From Pholiota molesta (lineage: Eukaryota; Basidiomycota; Agaricomycetes; Agaricales; Strophariaceae), in contig JACGCK010000476.1 in the NCBI GenBank assembly GCA_014925825.1, forward strand, positions 1 to 21,402: a stretch of DNA of 21,402 bases, given 5' to 3'. The position numbers and the translations under genes are program-made. The stretch's first letter is position 1. Each line of letters opens with the position of its first letter. The notes under the pieces were generated by a model that was not told the origin of the DNA, ran no database searches, and was given only the letters and a program-made list of their open reading frames with translations. This document shows, piece by piece, positions 9,221-19,195 of this stretch.

Positions 9221-10394
9221 GAGTAGTGCTATGATGCTATTTCTATTCCGATGTCGTCGGGATATACGTAGTCGGAGGAGACGCGGAGGCTGATGGTGGT
9301 ACGCTAGCGCCCGTCATATGCGTTGAGGCGTTCCCTGATGGAACTAGATTGTAGCTCTATCGTTTGAGTGTATACATACTTGGACGTGGCTTGTGAATAC
9401 ACGGTATACCTTTGGTTCATTCCAGCGCTTTTCTGAGGGGGCATTATTGCCGTGCGGCGCGAGCGCCCCAGCTCCATGCCACTCGGCGCCAAAGGAGCCC
9501 CGGATCACGATCATTATGATGATGATATGAATGCGGAAAATTATGGATCACGCAACTCGCTCTCAAGGACGAAAGCTGCCATGGAATTCGCTTCGCTTCA
9601 ATGGCATATTTGAAATTACCCCGACCAAGCGACCATAGACTAACTCGCGATAGTGATTCTTCTCGGACGTGGATCGACCGTCAACGCGTCACCGACGTGG
9701 CAGAACATGCTTCACGTCGGTTCTTCGTCGCGTCGATCAGCCGCCTCATATGTAGGCTCGACACCACCACTCCGTTTTCCACGACACATTCCGCACGAAA
9801 GGCCACCCCTCCACGCGACTCCCGGCGGATCCATTGCGGGAAGGAAAGTCGAAGGCACTGCTGAGAGGTACATAGGATCAAGGCAGGATGCGGATTTGAG
9901 AACGCCAGTTAGCCAGCTATCAGCATCAGCGGACTAGAAGTCTGGAACACGCACGCTAGGAAGGCTAAGGCTAAGTGCGCCGCCAAATGATACCCCAAGC
10001 GCCAAAGGGTGGAGTGCAGTCCTTAGGATCTGCGCGTGGATCAGCCAGTGTGGATCTTTCAATTTCCGAAGCGTCAGACGATGCGGGCCGCGTTTTAAGC
10101 GCTTCTCAGCGCCTATAATAGCGCTGTCCTGTCACGCTAGTAAGTAGTGGCGCCACACCTCGTGCCGTATGTGTGGAGACTTGTGGTCAGGATTCAGGAA
10201 GGCCAGAAAATCGCCACTGATATTGTTAGGCGCTCCCAGAGGCTAGATATTTGTATCTTTGCTGTGCTGTGGATCATTTCTGGACGTCTAGCCAATTGGG
10301 TGCATAAAAAATTATCTATATAAGTAGTAGAAGGCCGCATTTGCACGTAGGTTCAAGAATAATGTAGAAGACCATAGCAGGCAGAGAATTATCG
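9221..10394. other. Gene-free stretch
   Basis: Open frames here (for example plus 9601-9864, minus 9304-9492) show no domain, no splice partners and no protein-like composition. Apart from the promoter-like CCAAT/TATA pair at 10292-10323, I see nothing. Confidence 0.45.
10292..10323 (+). promoter_or_regulatory. CCAAT/TATA promoter-like pair
   Basis: CCAAT at 10292-10296 is followed by TATATAA at 10317-10323, a spacing usual for a fungal promoter. No supportable gene follows; instead the repeat copy at 10395-10524 begins about 70 bp downstream, in the orientation that is the coding sense of the related remnant at 609-1241. It may be a relic promoter of a second copy of that gene, or chance. 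Confidence 0.3.
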
Positions 10395-10524
10395 GACCAG
10401 AGGAGCACCCCAAGCATCAACAGGATGCCGCTTTGAAAGAGCAAAGCTGGTACTCAGTTTCACTCGGTTCTGGGATGTGATAAGTGCCGCCATGAGATTG
10501 TCATTGTGAACATTTGTATGAGCA
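10395..10524 (+). repeat. Dispersed inverted repeat, copy 2
   Basis: Reverse-complement match to 976-1104 (about 90% by eye). Read on the plus strand it encodes a counterpart of the CDxCRH segment (GCDKCRHEIVIV) downstream of an in-frame TGA, so this copy is not a functional gene either. Sequence on both sides is unrelated to the flanks of copy 1. Confidence 0.85.
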
Positions 10525-10876
10525 GATTTAGGCCTTCGGTAAAGTATGTACAGTATGGCGGGGTTGAGAATGACTCAATATATCGAATTGCCGATGGGTT
10601 GTAGCACAGGCGAAGGTAGAGAAGAGACATTGCAAGACTTTCCGTAGAAATTGTTCTTGCGTTTCAAGGGAGCCGGGTGACTTCATGATATCTCACAACA
10701 ACATAGAGTGAATAAAATAGTAGAAAGAGCAATGTGGATAGAGCAACAAAAGAGACTAATGGTAGAGTGGTGGGCATATTAACAAAATACAAGGTCCCAC
10801 AGTTGCACATCAAAGCAGTCGTTGGACCAGGAGACTGTATTCGAAGAAATGAAGCATGTGAGGTAAAGAAGTTGGC
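10525..10876. other. Non-coding, probable 3' flank of the NOPCHAP1-like gene
   Basis: A plus-strand ORF at 10734-11138 mostly mirrors the acidic last exon of the minus-strand gene and is not supported. The rest is A-rich on the plus strand and presumably contains the 3' end of the minus-strand transcript. No clear polyadenylation hexamer was identified. Confidence 0.4.
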
Positions 10877-11676
10877 TCACGATTCGCTGGATTCGTTTAG
10901 TACCACGATCTCTGGAGGTGGTCTGTTGGAGGAGCGTTTAGGCAGAGGCTTAATAGGCCGCGAGGGGACGAAGGAGGTGATAATTTCAGAGGATTCGTCC
11001 GAATCTGCATCCGAATCGTCGTCTTCGTCTGCTGCCATCTCATTTGTATCGGAGTCGGATGAGTCAGATGAGGTGGACATCTCTGAATCATCATCGTCGT
11101 CGTCGTCATCGCCTTCGTTCCCAGCTTCGTTCTTTTGAGACTGAGAGCGATCCTCGAAGACTCCGAGGCCCAGATTCTGTGTTGGTCGGAAATCAAGTTA
11201 CCGGCATTGTCGAGATAGATGTGGGAGGTGTACCATCTCAATGTATTGTTCCATTCCCTCTGGGATGTGCTCAATGTTGATGCTATCTGGGTCCTCCTGA
11301 GCTCTCTGCGAGAGCAGCGCGTTCGACGCTTCGAGCTGGGGAAGGAAAGCTTGCACGCGCGATAGAACTAAAGACAAATTAGAACACACGCCGACAGAAA
11401 TAGGGGTGCAGACGTACGTTCTGTTGGGGGCTCGATAGGAAACATTCTCCTATCACCAAAGTCAAACTTAGGTAAACCAGCTTGTCCTGTAAAATCTCTG
11501 GAATGAGACGATAAATTCAGTTTTTCGAGATAAGCCTCTGCAATACAATACAATGATGATCAGTCCGTGTCTGTGGAGAAGCCTGGCAGTCCAAGCATAC
11601 GTATTCTCGCTTGACGGTGCTCCTCGTCCTCTACGTCCAGCCTTTCCACCGCCCTGCGGGTGCCATCTTTGTCCAT
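10877..11676 (-). CDS. NOPCHAP1/DUF4598-like snoRNP assembly factor
   Basis: Exons 11676-11601, 11537-11418, 11367-11234 and 11176-10877 give 209 residues. The introns are 63, 50 and 57 nt (donors GTATGC, GTACGT, GTACAC) and every junction is in phase. The diagnostic core is residues 66-118: LLSRVQAFLPQLEASN, then EHIPEGMEQYIEM and NLGLGVFED, which matches what I know of the DUF4598/NOPCHAP1 family. In animals NOPCHAP1 bridges the box C/D snoRNP protein NOP58 to the R2TP AAA-ATPases RUVBL1/2, so a nucleoplasmic or nucleolar chaperone role in snoRNP assembly is inferred. The C-terminal third is a disordered acidic Ser/Asp tail with an eight-Asp run coded by a GAC/GAT repeat (around 11085-11112), ending in NESSES. 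The ATG at 11676 is the first in this frame after the divergent promoter. The family call rests on recall of the core motif. Confidence 0.75.
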
Positions 11677-11879
11677 GGCGGAGGTTGTGGAGAGAATTGA
11701 AGCGCTGATCAGTTCCATTTAGAGCCAGCTTAAACTTTCCCCATTGAAAGGGGTCACGTGCGGGGTTGTAATGCAAACATAGATCAACAGTGGCATTGTT
11801 CGCATCGCAAGTTCCCTGCGCATTGTGCCAGTGCGCTTTCCATGCTGACCCCTTCCCTCCTATACCCACATCCCCCACA
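11677..11879. promoter_or_regulatory. Divergent promoter with CACGTG E-box
   Basis: Only 203 bp separate the start codons of the minus-strand NOPCHAP1-like gene and the plus-strand coiled-coil gene. A palindromic CACGTG lies at 11755-11760, a site type used by bHLH factors such as Cbf1 or Pho4 relatives. A pyrimidine-rich run precedes the plus-strand ATG, as is usual in basidiomycetes. No TATA box is evident on either side. Confidence 0.6.
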
Positions 11880-14800
11880 ATGGTGAGTATCAATATTGCA
11901 TGGACGATGCCAAAACTCACAGAATTTCAGACGACATACGGACGAAACAGAGAGTCCCTGGCCGACATCGAGTCCACCCTTTTCGATATCTTTGAAAAAC
12001 GCACAGATACCACGCTCAACCCAGATGGCGAACGCGTTATCCCAGCCAGCGCGCTGAAGGAAATTTTAGATGCTTTCTCAGACATGTACAACGGCACGCC
12101 TCTCCTCGGCGAAGCTGAACTGGTCATGTTGAATGACCTCGTCGCCCAGAACCCGGACCTCGCTATGACCCCCGCCATGGTCGTAGGCCTTGTGGCACAA
12201 ATGACGCCCTCGTCATCTGGCCATACACCCCCCAGAAGTCCAGGGCGCGACGACGAGGCGGTTTCCAGCGACGAGTATGAAGAGCATTTCAACGGCCACC
12301 ACAGGTCCGTGAGCACCGATTCTACCATTTATAGTCGGCCACCGTCGCGTGGACCCACGACGCCCACCAGCCTGAAGTCACCGCTCGATTCTGAGCGAAG
12401 GCAGCGATCGACGCCGCTGCAAAGGGACAACGCGCCCTCAAGTTGGCCCCATAAACGGCCGGCGCCCGCGGGCCGCCGCAAGAGCGACGCAGGGCACAGG
12501 AGCGACTCCGAGGTACGTGTTCGTCCGACTAATAGGTGCCCTATCTTATCCCAAGCAGTCAAATACACCCCCCGTGGCATTCAGCCGCAACGGCGGCAAC
12601 CGCACACGGACGCCGTCCAACCCCACGTCGCCTTCGACCTCCAGCCGAGATGTGCCTGACTCGCCCAGCAACTACCGCCGGCCCAGCTCCCGCCCCCACT
12701 CGCGCACGCGGTCTCAGCCAACGCCGGCGTTTGACCTAGGGTACGGGTCGCCTGATGACACGATGGTGCCCCGGTACGGTGGCATGAGCTACGACAGCTT
12801 CGACAATGCGGTATCGTCGCTCCCCATGCCACGCGGCCCTGGGTCAGATTCGGACGAGGAAGATATGGATGCGGGGCTGGGGCTCGTCATGGACAGGTCG
12901 AAAACGGTCTCGACGGTGTCAATGGAGATTACGGAGCGCCTAGAGGCACTACAAAGGACAAACGAAGACTTATCGAGAAAATGCATCGAGGCAGAGAAGA
13001 CTCTGCAGCGCAAGATCGAGGAACACGAGCTTGAGTTGGATGAGACACATCACCGACTAGAGGAATTAAGGACCGAACTCGCGGCTTCCAATAGGGAAGA
13101 GAAGGAGCTGAGGTCGAAGGATGTAAGCGTCATTGTTGATATCATGATACTACACTGACCCAAGGAATCCAGACGCGGAATATGGGTCAGATAGCGGCAC
13201 TTGAAGCTGAAGTGGCTAAAATCCAGAAAGCTTTGGAAGGTGCAAAGGCAACCTACAGCAGTCTGCAGAGGCAATACCAAGAACAATGCGGTATGTCGTT
13301 TCATACATGAAAGACCGAATGAATACTCACTCCATGATAGCCTTCGCTGAAAAATACCGGGACGATCTGCGGCGCCGCGATGAAACCATTCGCACACTCC
13401 GCGAAGCAGTCTCCCTCCACGAAATCGAGACCGGCAAGTGGGCCAAGGAGCACGATTCGTACGAAGAGCGCATCTCACAATTGGAGCTTGAGCTTTCCCG
13501 CGCTATGGAGGCCTACACGCAGCTGGACGAGCAGAAGCAGGAGAACATGCTGCTGAAGGAGACCATTGACAGAATGCGCTTTGACATGGATGAGATGCGG
13601 CATGCTATGGTGCCCGGCAGTAATAGTGGGCAATCGACCGCTGCGAATACTATGAGCAAGAGTTTAGGCGCGGAACTTATGGGACAGATGAACTGGGAGA
13701 TGAACAGTTCTAGCGAGACGGAGGTGGAAGAGCTCAGTAGTGACGGATCCATGATTCACGAAGAAGAGGATACAGAAGTTGAGGAGGATGAGGATGTCAT
13801 TCAGACTATCATTACCAAGAGGAAAAGAGTATGTCCTCGTTTGCTTTCATTCAGAGTGTCAATTTTTTTTTACTGATAAATGCCTTGCAGAAAGTCGCAA
13901 GTCGAGCGAATATGATGGAATCGACGAGGCAAACCTTCGAAGAGTTGAAGGAGTACTCTGACAGTGCCACTCAGTACGACCCCACTCTCTTCGCCGTCAA
14001 CCATGGCATGCAAACCGAGCCTGAGCCCAAAATCCTCAAAGCGACGTTCAGCGTCCAGACCGACGAGATACCCGAACCCAAGCCTCTGCCCCCACCCACA
14101 CCGCGCATCACCGTCGAGATGGAGATCCAGACCGAAACCGAGGAAACCCAAACCGCCGAGCCCTCGCGGTCGCCCTCGCCCATGCACGACGAAAGCCTCG
14201 CCTCGTCCTCCTCCACCATCGTCCCGCCGACCCCGAAGCCCACAGCCAAGCGGCTCGAGCCCTTCGACGAGCCGCCCGCCTACAACCAGGTCACCGAGGC
14301 GGACGAGTGGCGCCTCGCCGCGGACACGCTGAAGAAGTGGCACGGGAACGTCAAGATGCCGTTCGAGCCCCTCGCGGGCGGCGTGTCGCCGGAGGCGGTG
14401 GAGGAGTGGAAGGCGCTCAAGCACGAGCTCGGCGTGGAGTGCATGGTCATCGACAAGCTCATCGGTGCGTCCGGCGCGCGCGCGGAGGGCAGTGCGGGCG
14501 GCAGCGGCGCCGGCGGCGCGCGGGGGTCGGCGAAGGACGCGGGCAAGCCCCGCCGCGGCGGCCGCTTCTACAACATCTACAACACGTACGTGTACGGCGA
14601 CAAAAGCGCTTCGTCGTCCGCGCAGGTGTCGGGCGTGCTCAGCCAGGCGATCATGTTCGCCGGCGCGTCGGCGCTCGTCATCCTCGCGGTGACGCCGTAC
14701 ATGGGGCCCCAGAGTGCGATTCCCGGCGGCGCGACGTACTACGACCGCGCGGCGTGGAACAGCTTCAACTCGATGCACGGCGGTGTGGGTGAGGGCTTCG

Positions 14801-14892
14801 GGATGGCGCCTGATGGGACGGCTGCTGTGTGGAATTTCCTTGGCAGAGTTGGGGGAGGCGCTGCGAGGATCGCGCGTGGATGGCCAACATAA
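11880..14892 (+). CDS. Coiled-coil, single-pass membrane protein; candidate LINC/KASH5-like dynein adaptor
   Basis: Exons 11880-11882 (ATG alone), 11931-12512, 12559-13122, 13173-13290, 13341-13828 and 13891-14892 give 918 residues. All five introns have GT-AG ends and keep phase. Domains: EF-hand-like helices at 10-92 (loop NPDGERVIPASA lacks a full set of calcium ligands); disordered Ser/Pro/Arg linker 93-310; long coiled coil about 317-510; acidic stretch about 560-580; four QT motifs with Gln at 626, 641, 665 and 672 (MQTE, VQTD, IQTE, TQTA), like LC8-binding sites; Gly/Ala linker; one hydrophobic helix 838-856; 62-residue tail ending GWPT. There is no signal peptide, so it is probably tail-anchored. 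The order EF-hand, coiled coil, C-terminal anchor is that of animal KASH5, and fission yeast Kms1/Kms2 are coiled-coil KASH proteins. The role is inference; the tail lacks the classic PPPX ending. Intron 1 is 48 nt with no stop, so retaining it adds 16 residues. Confidence 0.85.
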
Positions 14893-15852
14893 TGGATTGA
14901 AGGCACGCACGACGCTTGGAGTTGAGAGCATTCGACTTGCCAACCCAACTCAGTATTCACTAACCTTCATTCCATGATACCCCTTCGTCACCAAACCAAT
15001 TCGATCTTCGACGACACATGCCTACACTACTATGCCTACGGTTTCTCCTTCTCTTCCTCTTCATGCGACATATGCCTTAATCTTATTGCCCACAAACTTT
15101 CCTACATTTCGATCTGCTCATCTCCCCACTCATCACTCCCGAATTTCTATGCTGCCTCTTCCCTTCCTACTGATTTAATAACCTTCACTTACGCCCTACT
15201 TGCTCATCTTCGCTTTTCCCCCGTGATTCTGGAACACTTATTCGATTTCTCTGGCTAACTTAAATGAGGTTTTTTTTTTGTGCGACCATTGTATGATCTA
15301 GTGTACAATGTAGTGCATGCAGAATGCAGACACCGTAGCTCTTGCAGCGTCCTTTTAATCTAGCAAGAAATTCTAGCTAAGTACATACTGCTACTAATTA
15401 CTCTATGATTATAACGTCCTGTGTAGTAAAACAGTGATAATAAGTAAGGGGGTGATGCATGATGGCTAGCAGCGATAAAAAAAAATGCAGAATGAAGATA
15501 TCCATGGAATGACAAGATAGGCTGAAGGGCAGAATGGAGAGCTATCATTAAATAAGTAAATTTTGCTATTGAGTGGTGGAATGGGAATCGAGATGCAGAG
15601 TGGAAGTAGATAGATGCATGGATGGGTATATAAATGGTTGGATGCTACTAGGATATTCGCTGCGCGTCCAAAGTCCGGAAAATTAGGTGTCTAAGGATCC
15701 ATGTTATTATACTTTTCCACAAGATACACACATGTTAAACATGTTGGGTATGGCCAGTCATTCGTATACTGGGGATATAAAAGGTGAGGGAACATACAAG
15801 AGAAAAGAAAAAGGAATTCCAGGGCAGAGAGGTATGCAGAAGCGCTGTGGTA
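14893..15852. other. Convergent intergenic region (two 3' UTRs)
   Basis: The space between the stop codons of the plus-strand coiled-coil gene and the minus-strand kinase. It is T/C-rich on the plus strand to about 15250 (likely 3' UTR of the coiled-coil gene), with a T10 run at 15270-15279 and AT-rich, purine-leaning sequence from 15360 on. Short ORFs (14974-15258 plus, 15687-15887 plus) are not supported. Confidence 0.5.
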
Positions 15853-18800
15853 TCAATCAAGTCTCTTCGCAGGGCGGCGCACCATGAGAGCTTCGTCGTC
15901 GTCGTCATCATCTTCGTCTTCATCCTCGTAGAAATCGTCATCGCGGTCCACATCAGATGCAATTTCTGCATCGCCGTTGTGCTGCTCGCCAAGGTCCTCG
16001 TACTCGCCATGAGGATTCGACTCTTGTCCGTAGGTAACACCTGCGCCATTACCATGGACATGAATAGGGATATGCTCACGCACAGGCAATTGCTGCAATT
16101 GTTCCACGACCGCACCCACACGCCTCCTCTCCACCTCCCGGTCACTCAGCTGCGCCTCGTCCTCATCGTCCCCATCCAGACTCGGCGTCTTGTTGTACGC
16201 CGGCTGCCCAAAGCGCATGTTGTCCTCGGCCTGCTCAAGAGGGCCATAAACGAGGGGCGCGCGTGGCGGACGCGGTTCGAGGGCACGCCGCCTGCGCTCC
16301 TCGTCTGAGTCGATCTCTTCGTCCGAATCAGGCATCATCACGTCCATCAGGACCCCGCCTGGCTCCGCGCCGTGAATAAACCCGTTCGGCCCCTCCGGCC
16401 CAACACGGAACACGCCCCTAGCGCCGACGAGGTGCTCGTTTAGGCCCTGCTCGACGCTCCGCACGCTGACCATCTCCGTGTACTCCTCCTTGTCGCCTTG
16501 GCCCCAGCTCGACGCCCGCCGCGCCGCCGTCAGCAGGCCGCTCAACTGGGTCCCGTACCCCACAGCCCCAGACCCAGCGCCCTCATCCGCATCCACATAC
16601 GTATACCTGCGCAGCCCCTCGTCGCTGCGCCGCATGTTCGGGCCAACAGACAAGCCGCGCGGGTGCGCGCCCTCTATGCTCCTCCCGTCGAGCACCGTTA
16701 CACGCCCGCCGCCCGGCTGCAGCTGCAGCTGCGTGTGCGTGGTGTACGTCGCCCCAGCGCCGACGGGGGTCGCAGGAGCGAGGCGCGACACCGTGCGAGG
16801 GTATTTGTTCGGGCGCCAGTTCAAGACATGGAAGAGGCCCATAAAGCCCGAACGCCGCTCGCGCTCACCTGCGCCGAGCGAGCTTGGTGACGAGGGCCCG
16901 GACGGGGGCCCCTCGGTGTTGGACGCGGTGGTGCGGCTGTCGGAACCGCGTCGCGATTGGGGTTTCGTAGTGCGCGACGAGGTCGCGGTCACGGGCACGG
17001 CGATGGGCACAGCAGTGGCGCTATTCGGTAGGGCGCTAGTAGACGTCGAATTAGGGCGGGTACTTTGCCAGCGCTCACTGGAGGTGGCACGCAAACTCTT
17101 CGAGCTCTTCGACAGGGGTCGCTTCAGCGCCTTGGGCTGCGCCTGTGGCTGATCTGCGCGGGCTTTTCCTTTATCGGGCCTCGCCTCGCGTCCACGACGC
17201 CCTTCCGCATACCTGCCACTCGAACTCACCCTATCTGGTACCCTCAGCCTCAGTCCTGGGTCAGACACGACGCCCACGCCATCATCTGCTTCTGGTCGTG
17301 TCGAACGGGCGATAGTATTTGGGCGCACACCTCGAAAGAGCGACGACACATGACGCGCTAGTCTGCTGCCCCAGCGCCAGCGGAAATGGACAGTCGACAT
17401 TGCGTCCGAAGTCTCAACGGTAGAGACGCGAATAGGTGCCTCCTGCACGACGTAGTGGTTCTTCTGCCGCCAGCGATTGATGTCGGCCAGGTCGCGGACA
17501 ACCCATGGATAATCCTAAGGACCGGCGGTTAGATTGCAATTGAGCTTCACAGTACAAGGGGAGATAGTACGCACCATAACCTGCTCCAGCGTAATGCGCT
17601 CGTTGACATCCTTCTGCAGAAACAGATCCAGCAATCTGATGACGTCCGCGCCCTCTGAATCGCGTGTCGCGTGCCGCCCACCCGTCGGGATGTGGTCGTA
17701 GCCCATTGTCGGGGGCGCCGGCCAATCAGCGTTGCAGATCATGTTATATAGTCTGTATTCGTTCCCCCGCTGCTGCCCCTCGACATAGCCGAGGAAGGGC
17801 GTGTTCCCGAAAAGCAGGCAATACAGCGTGACGCCGAGAGCCCAGACGTCGATGGCGGGGGTGACCTTGGGCTTGGGCGGTCTCGACGGCCCGGGATCTC
17901 TGTCGTCATCCTTGTCCTCCCCGCCCTCCTTCCCTGTCTTAGGTTCTTTCACCGGCTCATCGACGTAGATGAATCTCTTGGTCCGAGGATCGTATGTGTA
18001 TTCGTACACCAGTTCAGGAGCGAGAAAGCTGGGTGTGCCCGCATGCCGTGTCAGGTCGACGTCATTCTGGAACAGGGGGTCCCTTGGGGGTGCTCTGCCG
18101 TCGTCCACCGCGGCGTCGCCCAACTGCTGCGCATAGCAGAAATGGGAGACTCCAAAGTCGCCGATCTTGACCTGTCGTCGGTCGTCTGTCCAGAACATGT
18201 TCGCGGGCTTGATGTCCCTATGGATGATTCCTTGGCGGTGTACTGTAATCAATATTTGAAATTGAGTGATTCTTCCACGTATCATGGGGAGAGGAAGAAA
18301 CGAACGGTATTCGAGTCCAAGAAGGGCATCGCGAAGTATGCGACGGCTCTGTGCCACTGTCAATACGGGTCTGTGGAATTCGTCGTGCCATTTTATTTCT
18401 CCACCTCCCAGATATTCCATCACTGTAAGAGATGCCTGTTAGCATGCAAAGTTGCCGTAAGATAGACGCTACAGCGATATCCATTTATATCCACAAGACA
18501 CACGAGGCCGCCACAACGGCGATTGCGGAGCGTACGATATGAATGCAACTGAAAAGAGGTAAAGAAGAACGCACCAATGTATATTTTCTCCCTCAGCCGG
18601 TCATCTATAATTTCATACAGCCTAACGACGTGCGGGTGGCGCAGCTTCTTCATAATAGCGATCTCCCTCTTAATCTGCCTCTCCTTGGTGCGGATTTTGT
18701 CTGCGACGGTTGTGTGTTCTGACTTGGGCAGCTCTGTCCTTTGCAGCTTTTGCATCTTGTCTGCCTTTGCGCTGACACGCTTGACCGATTTCATAGCCTA

Positions 18801-19108
18801 ATTTAATTAAGGGGTAGTCAGTGCATGGCTCCGAGACGGCAGAGGCTGCACGAGAGGATACTTGCCACTGGCATGCGCCTGTTGGGGTGGCCGATGGGGA
18901 GCGTCGGGTCGATGCGGTTGCAGAGGTAGACGCTCCCGTGCTCGCCTTGGCCGATCTGGGCATGGCGTATGTAGTTGTTAAGCTGTGGGCGCTGGGTCTC
19001 TGCGAGGAAGTCGTTCTGGTAGGAGAAGTCAAGACGGGAGGTGGTGGGGGCAACATGGTCTGGGTCAAAGATGAGGGGCTGGATGGGCTGTGCGTGGAGA
19101 TCAGCCAT
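15853..19108 (-). CDS. CaMKK/Ssp1/Elm1-type serine/threonine protein kinase
   Basis: Exons 19108-18866, 18797-18575, 18422-18306, 18242-17575 and 17514-15853 give 970 residues; all junctions are in phase. The kinase domain (about 46-421) is complete: Gly loop GQGEHGSV (53-60), VAMK lysine K84, helix-C E126, HRD D204, DFG D223, activation segment with TRHAGTPSFLAPE (APE 269-271), then DVWALGVTLYCLLFGNTPF. The GTPSFLAPEL signature and the domain layout fit the CaMKK/LKB1-like group that includes yeast Sak1/Tos3/Elm1 and fission yeast Ssp1, which phosphorylate the Snf1/AMPK activation loop; substrate and calmodulin control are inferred. A charged insert lies between APE and the DVWALG helix. A ~550-residue disordered tail follows, Ser/Arg-rich and then very acidic, ending MVRRPAKRLD. 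Intron 1 is GC-AG and intron 2 is unusually long (152 nt). The start ATG is the first in frame, 87 bp below the stop of the upstream gene. Confidence 0.92.
18798..18865 (-). other. GC-AG intron next to the catalytic lysine codon
   Basis: A 68-nt intron begins GCAAGT and ends AAATTAG, with a good branch site (CTGAC) about 20 nt before the end. Splicing here gives MPV-AMK, the VAxK motif every active kinase of this class needs. The only GT donor nearby that keeps frame (GTGGCA, one codon upstream) would delete the Val of that motif. Confidence 0.8.
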
Positions 19109-19195
19109 AGGAAGGGAGGCAAGTGCGATTGTGGTAGCTAATAAACTATTTCCTATTAAACTACTGACCCCCCGGGGACCGCCGCGCTCTCCATT

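Noticed and set aside
10085..10135. AGCGCT-rich palindromic patch considered as an origin or hairpin
   Set aside because: Only short self-complementary hexamers; no long stem or conserved spacing.
13870..14943. 357-codon minus-strand open frame opposite the last exon of the coiled-coil gene
   Set aside because: Antisense shadow, Arg/His/Gly-rich; the plus strand carries the phased exon, QT motifs and membrane helix.
15895..15935. CGTCGTCGT/CTTCATCCTCG simple repeat as a possible microsatellite of interest
   Set aside because: It is simply the coding sequence of the acidic Asp/Glu run near the C-terminus of the kinase.
16478..17152. 224-codon plus-strand open frame
   Set aside because: Antisense of the kinase C-terminal tail; no independent evidence.
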